The position numbers and the translations under genes are program-made. This document shows, one piece after another, positions 8,140 to 15,947 of a stretch of DNA of 64,000 nt (position 1 is the first letter of the stretch; the number at the start of each line of letters is the position of its first letter). The stretch is from Prosthecobacter debontii (GTDB taxonomy: Bacteria > Verrucomicrobiota > Verrucomicrobiia > Verrucomicrobiales > Akkermansiaceae). The stretch lies in contig CAMBTP010000003.1 of NCBI GenBank assembly GCA_945870855.1, positions 1 through 64,000 of the forward strand. Direction: 5' to 3'. Under the pieces are notes generated by a model. It had not been told where the DNA came from. It did no database searches and was given only the letters and a program-made list of their open reading frames with translations.

Positions 8140-9440
8140 TCTTTCGGGAAAGTCAGCCGGAGGGTTCTTTGGATCTTGTCCCGCCACTCGTCGGAAAGTT
8201 TTGCCTCGGCGGCAAAGTCCGGCCAGCGCTTCACCGCCGCCAGCACCTCCCCGATGATCGCCGCAGCGCGCCCCCGCTTCATGACCGCAGCCTTCGCGCA
8301 TGCCTCAAAATCCTCCAAAGTGAAAGCGTCGCGCTTGCCATTAAGCGTCATCTGATGGGTTGCCGTCCATGAGCCCGAGGGATTGTAGCTGTAGGTCACG
8401 TCGAACGCGGGCGCGAGCGACCACTTGCCCTGCTTGTCCATCAGGAAGGCGATGTTCTTCACGTGGTCGTCCTGATTCCGCGCGACGATATTAAACACCA
8501 TCCGCCGGAACTGTTCCTCCACCGCCGCCATGGGCAACCCGAGCTGGCGGATCGTGAACAGCGCCTGCTCATAGGCATGGGCACCCGCCTGGTTGAAATC
8601 GAAATGCGCCAGTGCACAGAGCGACTGCATATGCAGCTTCTCCCCATGTTCGAGCCTGTCAAAGCGTCGTGTCATGAAGTGCCGCCGTCCGTTCTCCTCC
8701 AGCAACCGGCACTCACTCATCGAGATTCCCGCCGCCTTCGCCATCAGGGAATAGGCATACTCGATGGTTCCGTAGCCTTTCGGATCCTCGATCTCCTTGT
8801 CCTTGTTGCCCGCCACGCCATCGAATTTCAGCAGCCAATAATTGAAACCCTCGCCCGCCGCGACCTGGCCGGAGCGCACCTCGTTCGTTTCACGGTTCCA
8901 GGCGATCACCGCCTTCGCCCGCGCACCTCCGGCGGATGTGCCAACACGCAGGATGTCGCGCAGCGCCTCTTCCTTTCCCGCTTTGTGGAAATGCCCTTTC
9001 AGGTCGCTTCGATGGGTGAGCACCTCACCCGCCAGCCGCACCAGCGCGTCCACCCCGATCTTCTTCGCCTCGCGGAGCTTGGGGCCGGTCACCGGAGCGA
9101 ACTCCAGCGCGCCCATGCCCCGGGCACCGGTGTAGCAAAGCCGCTCCACCGCATTAAAATCCGCAGCCCCACGGCCCTGTGTCGCCAGCCAGGCATCGAT
9201 CAGCACGTTCCCGAACTTGTCCGGCAGCGAATCCGCCAGAAGCCCCGGCAGGCCGTGAAACGTATTCCGTGGCAATGCGGGAAACTGGAAGACCCGCTCG
9301 CCCAACGGCATCACCAGTGGCGAAAGCTCGATTCCGCTCCGGGCAAATTCCCGGTCGTATTGGAAGTTCGCTACATCGCTGCCTTCCTCCAGCGACACCG
9401 CGCCAATCGTCCGCCCCCAAAGCTTCACCGCCGCGATCAT
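8136..9440 (-). CDS. hipA: HipA family serine/threonine kinase toxin
   Basis: A 434-aa HipA-like kinase. In characterised systems HipA phosphorylates targets such as GltX, stalling translation and causing dormancy. Visible motifs: the glycine-rich loop GTSAGGARAK (167-176), the ATP-site lysine in LLKFDG (K205), the catalytic loop RNQDDHVKN (321-329, likely catalytic D324), and the metal-binding APAFD (D347). All are intact, so it should be active. It overlaps the upstream HTH antitoxin gene by 4 nt (ATGA). A decayed hsdR start follows its stop. Confidence 0.93.
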   Translation of the reverse strand: MIAAVKLWGRTIGAVSLEEGSDVANFQYDREFARSGIELSPLVMPLGERVFQFPALPRNTFHGLPGLLADSLPDKFGNVLIDAWLATQGRGAADFNAVERLCYTGARGMGALEFAPVTGPKLREAKKIGVDALVRLAGEVLTHRSDLKGHFHKAGKEEALRDILRVGTSAGGARAKAVIAWNRETNEVRSGQVAAGEGFNYWLLKFDGVAGNKDKEIEDPKGYGTIEYAYSLMAKAAGISMSECRLLEENGRRHFMTRRFDRLEHGEKLHMQSLCALAHFDFNQAGAHAYEQALFTIRQLGLPMAAVEEQFRRMVFNIVARNQDDHVKNIAFLMDKQGKWSLAPAFDVTYSYNPSGSWTATHQMTLNGKRDAFTLEDFEACAKAAVMKRGRAAAIIGEVLAAVKRWPDFAAEAKLSDEWRDKIQRTLRLTFPKE

Positions 9441-9790
9441 GGCTGGTCACCCCACTTCCAGTTCTTCGGCTTGGCGGGAGCCGCCTTGCTGCCCGAGGCA
9501 CGCTGGCGCTTCCGACTCTGCCGTTTCAGCTGTTCCATCGGGCCGGGCACAAGCTCTGGAACGAAGAGATCGAAACCCTCCAGCAGCCCAAGCGCCCGGC
9601 ACACGCGGACAAATCCCGACAGCTGCGTCGCCGCCGCACCCAGCTCCAGCCGCTGCAGGGTTCGCAGACCAAGTCCTGCCTGTTCTGCCAGCTGTTGCTG
9701 TGTGAGGTTACGCGCCAGCCTGAGACCGGCCAAGCGCTCCCCTACCAAGCTCAACAGCGCTTCATCCGTCATCTTGGAATCGATCTTCAT
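9437..9790 (-). CDS. hipB: HipB-like XRE antitoxin
   Basis: A 117-aa protein with an XRE-type helix-turn-helix at about residues 17-55 (LARNLTQQQLAEQAGLGLRT). The C-terminal tail is basic and proline/alanine-rich. Such HipB proteins bind HipA and repress the operon by binding inverted repeats upstream. Three CGCC/GGCG palindromes lie just upstream (9794-9884), as expected for autoregulation. The gene is coupled to hipA by a 4-nt overlap. A second in-frame ATG (codon 7) is possible. Confidence 0.9.
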   Translation of the reverse strand: MKIDSKMTDEALLSLVGERLAGLRLARNLTQQQLAEQAGLGLRTLQRLELGAAATQLSGFVRVCRALGLLEGFDLFVPELVPGPMEQLKRQSRKRQRASGSKAAPAKPKNWKWGDQP

Positions 9791-9793
9791 ACG

Positions 9794-9884
9794 CGCCTAA
9801 AGTGGCGTATTATCGATAAAAGTCAATTTAAACTGCCGAAAATGGCGCTTTATTGGAATCCTTATTAAACGCCATAAGTGGCGT
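9794..9884. promoter_or_regulatory. Three palindromic HipB operators at the hipBA promoter
   Basis: Three sites share the pattern GCC-N6-GGC: CGCCTAAAGTGGCG (9794-9807), TGCCGAAAATGGCG (9834-9847) and ACGCCATAAGTGGCGT (9869-9884). Their centres are about 40 and 36 bp apart. The AT-rich stretch between the first two includes GATAAT on the minus strand, a possible -10 element. Position and repetition fit cooperative repression by HipB; binding itself is inferred. Confidence 0.7.
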
Positions 9885-9978
9885 CAGTTTCTGATTCCGA
9901 GGCTTAGAAGGCCGCATCAAAGTTCCTCGGTTTTAAATTCGCTATATCCCTCGTAGAAATAGCTGACATCGATGCCTT

Positions 9979-10551
9979 TCATCCGCAGTTCAATGCCCTG
10001 TCCCGCATGATCCTGTTCACCTCAGGATCAAGGTGTAGGATTTGAGTTTCCCCTTTCGCAATAGCGGCGCGGATCACTGTGGCGGAGGCTGGGTGCTCGC
10101 CGTGGACGGGGATCATTCGGTAGCCCTCGCGTGGGAGAACCTCGGAATTATTGCGGGCGAGGACGATGAACTCCACTAGGCTCGCAAGGATTTCCGGATG
10201 GCTCCACTCTGGCAGCGCCGTCCATTGGTCGCCGCCCATGATCCAGAACCATAGGTTGCCGGGGTGGCGGGAGATGAGTTTTTCCATGGTCAGGTAGGAA
10301 AACGAAGGGGCATCTGTTTCCAGTTCGGTGAGATCGGTTTTCGCCCAAGGGATTCCTGCGAGCGCTGCGCGCAGCCACTCGGTGCGGGTGGCGCCGGGGC
10401 TTGGCGGTCGGCCTGTTTTGTGCGGGGAGATATGGCATGGAAGGAACCATACCTCATCGAGTTGCGCGGCATCCTTAGCGAGGGTGGCGAGATGGATATG
10501 GCCATCGTGCACGGGATCGAAGGAGCCGCCGAAAATCCCAATCCGTTTCAT
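9979..10551 (-). CDS. nadD: Nicotinate-nucleotide adenylyltransferase
   Basis: A 190-aa enzyme that joins nicotinate mononucleotide with ATP to make deamido-NAD. It shows the nucleotidyltransferase opening GIFGGSFDPVHDGH (residues 5-18, with the HxGH motif), LPCHISPHK, the GGDQW segment, and SATVIR near the C-terminus in place of the usual ISSTxIR. Length is normal. It lies 9 nt downstream of the sensor-kinase gene on the same strand. Confidence 0.95.
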   Translation of the reverse strand: MKRIGIFGGSFDPVHDGHIHLATLAKDAAQLDEVWFLPCHISPHKTGRPPSPGATRTEWLRAALAGIPWAKTDLTELETDAPSFSYLTMEKLISRHPGNLWFWIMGGDQWTALPEWSHPEILASLVEFIVLARNNSEVLPREGYRMIPVHGEHPASATVIRAAIAKGETQILHLDPEVNRIMRDRALNCG

Positions 10552-10560
10552 GCGCGCAGC

Positions 10561-11775
10561 CTAGAACGGGGACTTAGGGATCGTCATTAGGAATTTTGTT
10601 TCAATACCGGGAACCGATGTCACGGAGATGGTGCCGTGGTGTGCCTCGACCGCGCGTTTCACAATGGAAAGCCCGAGGCCGGTGCCTTTCACATCAAGCT
10701 GAGAGTGATGCTTTTCTACCCGGTAGAACCTGCGGAAAATATGTGGGAGATCCGCGCTGGGAATTCCGATGCCGTTATCCTTTACCCAGATCAGGACATT
10801 GTCACCGCTTTCTGAACTGCCGACCACGATCTTCAGATCCTTGTAGGGATTCTGTTTCAGCGCGTTCTCGACGAGATTGAAGAGCACCTGCGTCCAGTAG
10901 AAGCGATCGCCCTGGAGGGTGACTTCATCATCCTGAAGGTGCATGAAAACATCTGCCTGCTGGCTGCGGACGACGGATTCGAGGCGCTCCAGGACATCCT
11001 TCACGCATAGGCGGAGCTTGAAGGGCTCGATCTTGATCGCGGAGGCCTCGCCGGATTCTAGGCGGGAAATCACCAGCATGTCCTCGACAATGCGTGAGAT
11101 CCTTTCCGTGTGTTTTTTCATCACCGTGAGGAACCGCTTCGCAATTTCCGTATCCTCGATCATCCCGTCGTCGAGGAGGTTTTCCAGATACCCGTTGATG
11201 ATCGCAAGCGGTGTGCGCAGTTCGTGAGAAGCGTTCGCCACGAAGTCTTTGCGGATCTGGTCGAGCTGATACTCGGATGTTGCGTCACGGATCACGACAC
11301 GGGTGTTTGGATTGCCGCCGAGGGTATCGCAGAGTTGGGCGGCATCGATAATCCACGCGTTGTTACCGCGGGTTTCGAGGTCGCCAAGGGGCGAGGTTTG
11401 TTGAGGGAGGACGACGCGGGAGCGCACCGGTTCTCCCGTTTCCAAGCATAGAAGCAAGGCTTCGGCGAGGCGGGGATCAAGGAACGCCTCGCGCACAGGC
11501 CGACCGGTGAGGACGCGCCCGCGGAAAAGCCGCTGTGCGGCTGAGTTGGCGAAGAGGATATTTGCCCGAGAATCCACGATGAGAAAGGCATCTCCAAGGG
11601 CGTCGAGAAGAAGGTCACGTTCATCTTTGGCTTGTATTAGTTCACGCTGAAATCGCTGTTGCGATGCCTTTAGTTGCGCTTCGTATTCCCTTTTGGAGCT
11701 TCTCAGCCGGATGACCTTTAGGAAAAGGAAGGCTATGGCGACTAGGGACGCAATGATGGCAAGTTTCTCTATCAT
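10561..11775 (-). CDS. PhoR-like membrane sensor histidine kinase
   Basis: About 404 aa. One N-terminal membrane segment (residues about 5-22) is followed by a coiled stretch, a PAS-like domain (about 50-165), and a HisKA domain with phospho-acceptor H184 in NASHELRTP. The ATPase has NLVENALK, DNGIGIP and GTGLGLSIV. ATG 11775 is chosen because it overlaps the regulator's stop as ATGA. The layout fits the PhoR family that senses phosphate status, but no pst/pho genes are visible here, so the signal is unknown. Confidence 0.85.
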   Translation of the reverse strand: MIEKLAIIASLVAIAFLFLKVIRLRSSKREYEAQLKASQQRFQRELIQAKDERDLLLDALGDAFLIVDSRANILFANSAAQRLFRGRVLTGRPVREAFLDPRLAEALLLCLETGEPVRSRVVLPQQTSPLGDLETRGNNAWIIDAAQLCDTLGGNPNTRVVIRDATSEYQLDQIRKDFVANASHELRTPLAIINGYLENLLDDGMIEDTEIAKRFLTVMKKHTERISRIVEDMLVISRLESGEASAIKIEPFKLRLCVKDVLERLESVVRSQQADVFMHLQDDEVTLQGDRFYWTQVLFNLVENALKQNPYKDLKIVVGSSESGDNVLIWVKDNGIGIPSADLPHIFRRFYRVEKHHSQLDVKGTGLGLSIVKRAVEAHHGTISVTSVPGIETKFLMTIPKSPF

Positions 11776-12455
11776 GTGACGGGGCTGGCCATACAATAGC
11801 CCACGCCGCGCACAGTTTCAATCATAGCTCCATGTTCGCCGAGTTTTTGTCGCAGCCGCTTCATGTGTGTGTCGAGCGTGCGGCTGTGGACTTCGTCGCT
11901 ATACCCCCAAACGGTGCGGAGCAGTTCGTTGCGATCCTGCGGCTTGCCGGAGCGCTCGCACAGGAAAAGCAGGAGCTTAAACTCAGTGCCGGTGAGATCG
12001 ATTGGTTCGTTATCCAGATAGAAACGCACGGAATTCTTGTCGAAACGGAACGGGCCGAACTCGTATTCCACCGCTCCGGGCGGGGCGTCGGTGCGCTTGA
12101 GGATCGCATTCACGCGCAAAACCAGTTCCTTGGGACTGAAGGGCTTGGTCAGGTAATCATCAGCTCCCGCCTCGAGTCCTTGTATGCGGTCTTCCGTTTG
12201 CGCCCGGGCGGTGAGCATGATCACTGGGATACGCGATGTCCTCGCGTCCCGGCGGATCTCGCGAAACACCGAGTAGCCGTCGCGCCCCGGCAGCATCAGA
12301 TCGAGCACGATTAAATCCGGCCTTTCTCGAATAGCCGTTTCCGTTCCTGCGATGCCATCGTGCGCCTTGAGCACCTCGTATCCTGCGCGTTGCAAGTTAA
12401 ACATGATCAGATCGGCGATGTCCACCTCGTCCTCGACAATCAAAACTCGCTTCAT
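11772..12455 (-). CDS. OmpR/PhoB-family response regulator
   Basis: A 227-aa two-domain regulator. The receiver has the acidic pair near residues 8-10, phospho-acceptor D52 (LDLMLPGRDG) and K104 (LTKPFSPKE). The C-terminal winged helix ends in RTLDTHMKRLRQKLGEHG and IETVRGVGYC, typical of PhoB. It is 4 nt overlapped with the kinase gene. MKRVLIVEDE is taken as the start; an ATG ten codons upstream is also open. Confidence 0.9.
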   Translation of the reverse strand: MKRVLIVEDEVDIADLIMFNLQRAGYEVLKAHDGIAGTETAIRERPDLIVLDLMLPGRDGYSVFREIRRDARTSRIPVIMLTARAQTEDRIQGLEAGADDYLTKPFSPKELVLRVNAILKRTDAPPGAVEYEFGPFRFDKNSVRFYLDNEPIDLTGTEFKLLLFLCERSGKPQDRNELLRTVWGYSDEVHSRTLDTHMKRLRQKLGEHGAMIETVRGVGYCMASPVT

Positions 12456-12515
12456 CTGTGTGTCATTTACGACGGAGTCGATCATATCAGGAATGGGTGA
12501 ATTGTGACGATTTGG

Positions 12516-13421
12516 TCACAGTATATCCTTATCGATATAGCTGCTAGGCTTTGTGGTGCGTGCGACACCGATTTTCACACCCGCCTCGATGGAAGTGTTC
12601 ACTCCCGTCCTGACGCCATCGCCAATAAATGTGCCGAGTTTAAAACGCCCTGTATCGACCATCTTACCGCGGATCTTGGAAACGTGATGCCTGCCATCGT
12701 GGCGGTGATTCTCAGTTCGCGTTCCCGATCCAAGCGTTACGTGAGATCCTATAATGGAATCTCCCACATAGCAGTGGCGTGAAATGTAACTGTTCGGGTA
12801 AATGATCGAGTTTTTAATTTCCGCCCCTTGTCCGATGTAGCAGTTCGCACCAATGCTGGTAGCGCCGCGGATCAGCGCATTGGGGCCGATCTGCACTCCT
12901 GGCCCGATGACCACCGGCCCTTCGATCACAGTGCCTGGATGAATGCGCGCCGTCGGTGCGACGCGAACGCACCCGCTGATCGTAGCCAGTGGGCTGATTT
13001 CCCCCGCAAGGGATGTCTCGTCCATCAGCGCAAGGACCTCCTCGTTCATACGCAATAAATCCCATGGATAGACAATTGGAAAACACCCCGCCTCCGTCCG
13101 CAACTCTTGCTCGCAGTCTTCAGGTTTTTCGAAACCTTTCCATGCCAACACCACACCATCCGAATCGCAAAGCCGCGCCGATTTCTCGTTGCGACCCAGC
13201 AAAAGGAGCGCACCTATCTCGATCCACGTATCGATGGGAATCCTCAGAGTCCGCACACCTACCTCAGAATGATCGAGAATCTGAAAACCTGCGCGGGTTA
13301 GTTCCGCAGAAAGCAGGTCGATCATCGGGACGTTTGCGATCAGGCATTGCGCCAGTTCACGATTCACTGTGACTGGGGAGCAGAACACAGAATGTTTAGG
13401 GGGTATAAGTGTTGCTTGCAT
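12516..13421 (-). CDS. GlmU-like hexapeptide-repeat protein (left-handed beta-helix)
   Basis: A 301-aa protein. Residues about 1-135 form an alpha/beta domain without a recognisable nucleotidyltransferase GxGTR signature. Residues about 140-285 are hexapeptide repeats (for example VIGPGVQIGPNALI, TSIGANCYIGQGAEI) of a trimeric beta-helix. Sugar-nucleotide pyrophosphorylases and acyltransferases related to GlmU share this architecture. The segment RTENHRHDGRHHVSKIRGKM resembles the sugar-phosphate transferase family used in cell-surface sugar metabolism. The substrate cannot be read from sequence. Confidence 0.7.
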   Translation of the reverse strand: MQATLIPPKHSVFCSPVTVNRELAQCLIANVPMIDLLSAELTRAGFQILDHSEVGVRTLRIPIDTWIEIGALLLLGRNEKSARLCDSDGVVLAWKGFEKPEDCEQELRTEAGCFPIVYPWDLLRMNEEVLALMDETSLAGEISPLATISGCVRVAPTARIHPGTVIEGPVVIGPGVQIGPNALIRGATSIGANCYIGQGAEIKNSIIYPNSYISRHCYVGDSIIGSHVTLGSGTRTENHRHDGRHHVSKIRGKMVDTGRFKLGTFIGDGVRTGVNTSIEAGVKIGVARTTKPSSYIDKDIL

Positions 13422-13507
13422 AGAATCAAGGGAATGAAATCACTATCATGAAACGGACACACGCAAAATTTCCTCTGACAGAGTAAATTCTTCGGGAAAA
13501 CGATATT

Positions 13508-13747
13508 TCATCCCAACCTACCGTTCCTACGCCGCAGGTTATGCTTATCACATGCAGGGCATTGGCAGATTATACCAGAGTGGGAAGTGATAAAGCTGCT
13601 TCCACAAATCCTGCAGACAGCTCTCATCCGCACTAACCGTTTCTCCGACCGCACGTGAAGGAATCTCGAAAACATGGAGGCGCAAGCAACCAATATCAGG
13701 GTGGCGAACAACACCATGGTCACCAACTCATTCAGGCTCATATTCAT
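13508..13747 (-). CDS. Small membrane protein with zinc-ribbon tail
   Basis: A 79-aa protein. A membrane segment at about residues 8-27 (LVTMVLFATLILVACASMF) is followed by CRICGSSF and later CQCPACDKH, two cysteine pairs that could bind zinc. It overlaps the preceding gene by 4 nt and ends the ExbB/ExbD-type operon. No family is recognised. The exact overlap and the preserved cysteines argue that it is real. Confidence 0.7.
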   Translation of the reverse strand: MNMSLNELVTMVLFATLILVACASMFSRFLHVRSEKRLVRMRAVCRICGSSFITSHSGIICQCPACDKHNLRRRNGRLG

Positions 13748-14499
13748 CGATCCCTCCTGTTCACGAAGTCAACCCGAAGCCCGAACCAGCGTTCGCCGAT
13801 ACCTTTTTTGAAACGAATACTTCGGAGCCAATCCTCCTGGGCTTCTTGCGCTTCCGCTTCCTGCGTTTTCTGCTCTTGATTCACAGCACCAGCCAGCGGG
13901 ATCAGTTCTGCCATACTCCCATCTTCTCGCAGACTCACTAGGAAACGCAGCGAATCCGTTGTCCGCTCGGCAATACGGGATAAATCAAAACTAGGCAGTT
14001 CTTCGGGCAGCCATTGCAGCGCCTCTTTATTATAGGGAACAAGGATCGGCTCGCTCAGCGAAGACACAGCACTTGGATTTTCTCCCGGCGTATCCACATC
14101 GATGATGGGAAACTCCTGCTTACCCTTTGGCATGATATCCACGCTCGCCACACCGGTTTCCTTTCGCATGGGACGCAGCTGTATTTCGTAATCCCTCCAC
14201 CACGCCAATCCCTCCTCCCCGGCAAACATCATACTCTCAGAATCCCTTTCCGATAACAGCCGCCCCGGAAACGGTCCGTTTTCCTGCGCCTCCAGCGCCC
14301 AGGATTTCATCATTTTCTCATCCACCGAGCGGATTAGCGTCGCCTGTGTCATGGAATCACTGCGTTGGGAGGGCAGATTCAGTTCGATTGCCCCTATCAG
14401 GAATGCAAAAAGCAGACCCACGATGATTACGGAAAAAAACTTATCCTTACGGCTCGATTCCGATTTGCTCCAATCAAAAATGAGAGGGTGCTTTGTCAT
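13744..14499 (-). CDS. Single-pass envelope protein of the ExbB/ExbD-like operon
   Basis: A 251-aa protein with a short cytoplasmic start, one membrane segment at about residues 23-40 (SVIIVGLLFAFLIGAIEL), and a periplasmic remainder ending in a charged region rich in EAQEAQE. It sits where TonB or TolA would be in an ExbBD/TolQR operon, but I see no TonB C-terminal fold signature or proline-rich spacer. It overlaps exbD and the next gene by 4 nt each. It may be the energy-transducing partner, but that is inference from position only. Confidence 0.7.
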   Translation of the reverse strand: MTKHPLIFDWSKSESSRKDKFFSVIIVGLLFAFLIGAIELNLPSQRSDSMTQATLIRSVDEKMMKSWALEAQENGPFPGRLLSERDSESMMFAGEEGLAWWRDYEIQLRPMRKETGVASVDIMPKGKQEFPIIDVDTPGENPSAVSSLSEPILVPYNKEALQWLPEELPSFDLSRIAERTTDSLRFLVSLREDGSMAELIPLAGAVNQEQKTQEAEAQEAQEDWLRSIRFKKGIGERWFGLRVDFVNRRDR

Positions 14500-14951
14500 T
14501 CCGGAAGACTCTCAACAGGTTTGGTGCTCTGATCACTCCCCTCCGGTTCTCCGACCAGCGCTAACCGAAAACCAGCTCCCAGAATAATCTCACTTACCTT
14601 ACGCTCCATCCCCACCGACGTGCGTTTATCGGTTTTGAGCAGGACGATCGCGCGCGCCATCCGCTCGTCCATCTTCAGTGCCTCTAGCTCTTTGGTAAGC
14701 TCCTCGATGGTCACCGCTCGCCTTCCAAGGTAAATCAAAACTGCCTCATCCCCTGGCCCCACAGTCACCACGATCGAATCCCCGTAGCGTTGCATCTGGA
14801 AACGTGAGGACGGCACTTCCACTGAGATCCCGCCCTGACTGAGAAACATGGGTCCCAGTAGCAGCAACATCGTGACCAGCGCAAACAGGTCAAACAACGG
14901 TATCAAGTGCAGTAATCCTGGCCTTTCCTCCAGTGACATCTCCAGCTTCAT
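14496..14951 (-). CDS. ExbD/TolR-like biopolymer transport protein
   Basis: A 151-aa protein with one membrane segment (about 15-38) containing IPLFDLFALVTMLLLL; the Asp within it corresponds to the proton-conducting Asp of ExbD/TolR. The periplasmic domain has the family's VVTVGPGDEAVLIYLGRR pattern. It works with the ExbB-like protein to turn the proton gradient into force. It overlaps both neighbours by 4 nt. Confidence 0.85.
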   Translation of the reverse strand: MKLEMSLEERPGLLHLIPLFDLFALVTMLLLLGPMFLSQGGISVEVPSSRFQMQRYGDSIVVTVGPGDEAVLIYLGRRAVTIEELTKELEALKMDERMARAIVLLKTDKRTSVGMERKVSEIILGAGFRLALVGEPEGSDQSTKPVESLPE

Positions 14952-15679
14952 TTCTCCAAGGTGGTCGAGGGTTTCGCTTTGGCTTGCGAGCGTTTCTTGG
15001 CATCGGTCACCTCTCCACGAAATGGTGCAAACTCTTCCTCTTCCCTAGCGTCGGCGATCATGTGAACGATCTCAATACCCGCCCGCTCGATCCTGTTAAC
15101 CAATCTCCGAGCCCTACCCACGAAGTATAGGTAGAAAATATACATGGGCACAGCCACCGTGAGCCCTACCACCGAGGTGATAAGTGCGATCATTACTCCC
15201 GCAGAAAGTTCGGTCGGGCCAGAAGCTCCTCCTTGCTCACCCACCCTTTGGAAAGCGTCCACCATACCAAGCATTGTACCCAGCATACCGATCAGAGGCG
15301 CCAATAGTGCAACAGCCAGAATCCCACGAATATTCTTCTCGATCCTAGGCACTTCCAGCTGCCCCGTCTCCCTCATCACATCCATCAGATCACGTCGCTC
15401 CAAGTAGTAGCGTTGCAGACCCGCATGCGCCACACGCCCCACCGGTCCGGGCGCGCGCGCCGCCTCATGCAATGCCTCCGCAAACGCACGCCGCCTTACA
15501 TGAACACCAAGCCCCACCAACAATGAACTCACATTAATTCTCGCACGATGAAAGTAGAACATCCGCTCCACCACGCACACCGCCCCGAAAAATCCCAGCG
15601 CCAGCAGCACCCACACAAGTGGCCCTCCTTTTTCGATCAGTCCCGTTACCTCCCACTGCGCTAAAATCATCCTGCCCAC
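14948..15679 (-). CDS. MotA/TolQ/ExbB proton-channel protein
   Basis: A 243-aa protein with three membrane segments: about 17-38 and two near the middle (AVALLAPLIGMLGTMLGMVD and VMIALITSVVGLTVAVPMYI). The central part carries the GMLGTMLGMVDAF signature of ExbB/TolQ. It is the first gene of a four-gene operon whose members all overlap by exactly 4 nt. The basic C-terminal tail (KKRSQAKAK) is cytoplasmic. Which outer-membrane process it drives is not shown by the neighbours. Confidence 0.9.
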   Translation of the reverse strand: MGRMILAQWEVTGLIEKGGPLVWVLLALGFFGAVCVVERMFYFHRARINVSSLLVGLGVHVRRRAFAEALHEAARAPGPVGRVAHAGLQRYYLERRDLMDVMRETGQLEVPRIEKNIRGILAVALLAPLIGMLGTMLGMVDAFQRVGEQGGASGPTELSAGVMIALITSVVGLTVAVPMYIFYLYFVGRARRLVNRIERAGIEIVHMIADAREEEEFAPFRGEVTDAKKRSQAKAKPSTTLEK

Positions 15680-15947
15680 AAATTACCCCCCACCACCCAT
15701 CCCAAGCAACACCGAAAATGCGGCACCCGCATCAATCCGGACTTACACGCTCAACGATCTAATCACAAACCACTCCTCCTGTGAGTGAAAGCCCATTTTG
15801 AAGTATCTTATTACCTTCAGAGCCATCGTAACCGAAAGATATGAGCCGACTCCGTTTTTTACGTGAAACTTCCTATTGCGCGCATCAGATTTTCAGTCAT
15901 AGAATATCTCCCCCGGCATTTGAATGCCCGGTTGTCATAACACGCCT
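15680..15947. other. Divergent intergenic region, exbB-like operon and SNF2 gene
   Basis: About 268 bp between two divergent start sites. It includes an AT-rich stretch (about 15795-15905). No convincing operator, RNA gene or repeat is seen; presumably it holds both promoters. Confidence 0.35.

Noticed and set aside
8463-9800. A 445-codon plus-strand frame opposite hipA and hipB
   Set aside because: Both minus-strand genes have intact family motifs and a 4-nt overlap; the plus-strand translation is not protein-like.
9917-9982. A 21-codon frame (MKGIDVSYFYEGYSEFKTEE) overlapping the nadD stop as ATGA
   Set aside because: The overlap is attractive, but the peptide is very short with no recognisable family.
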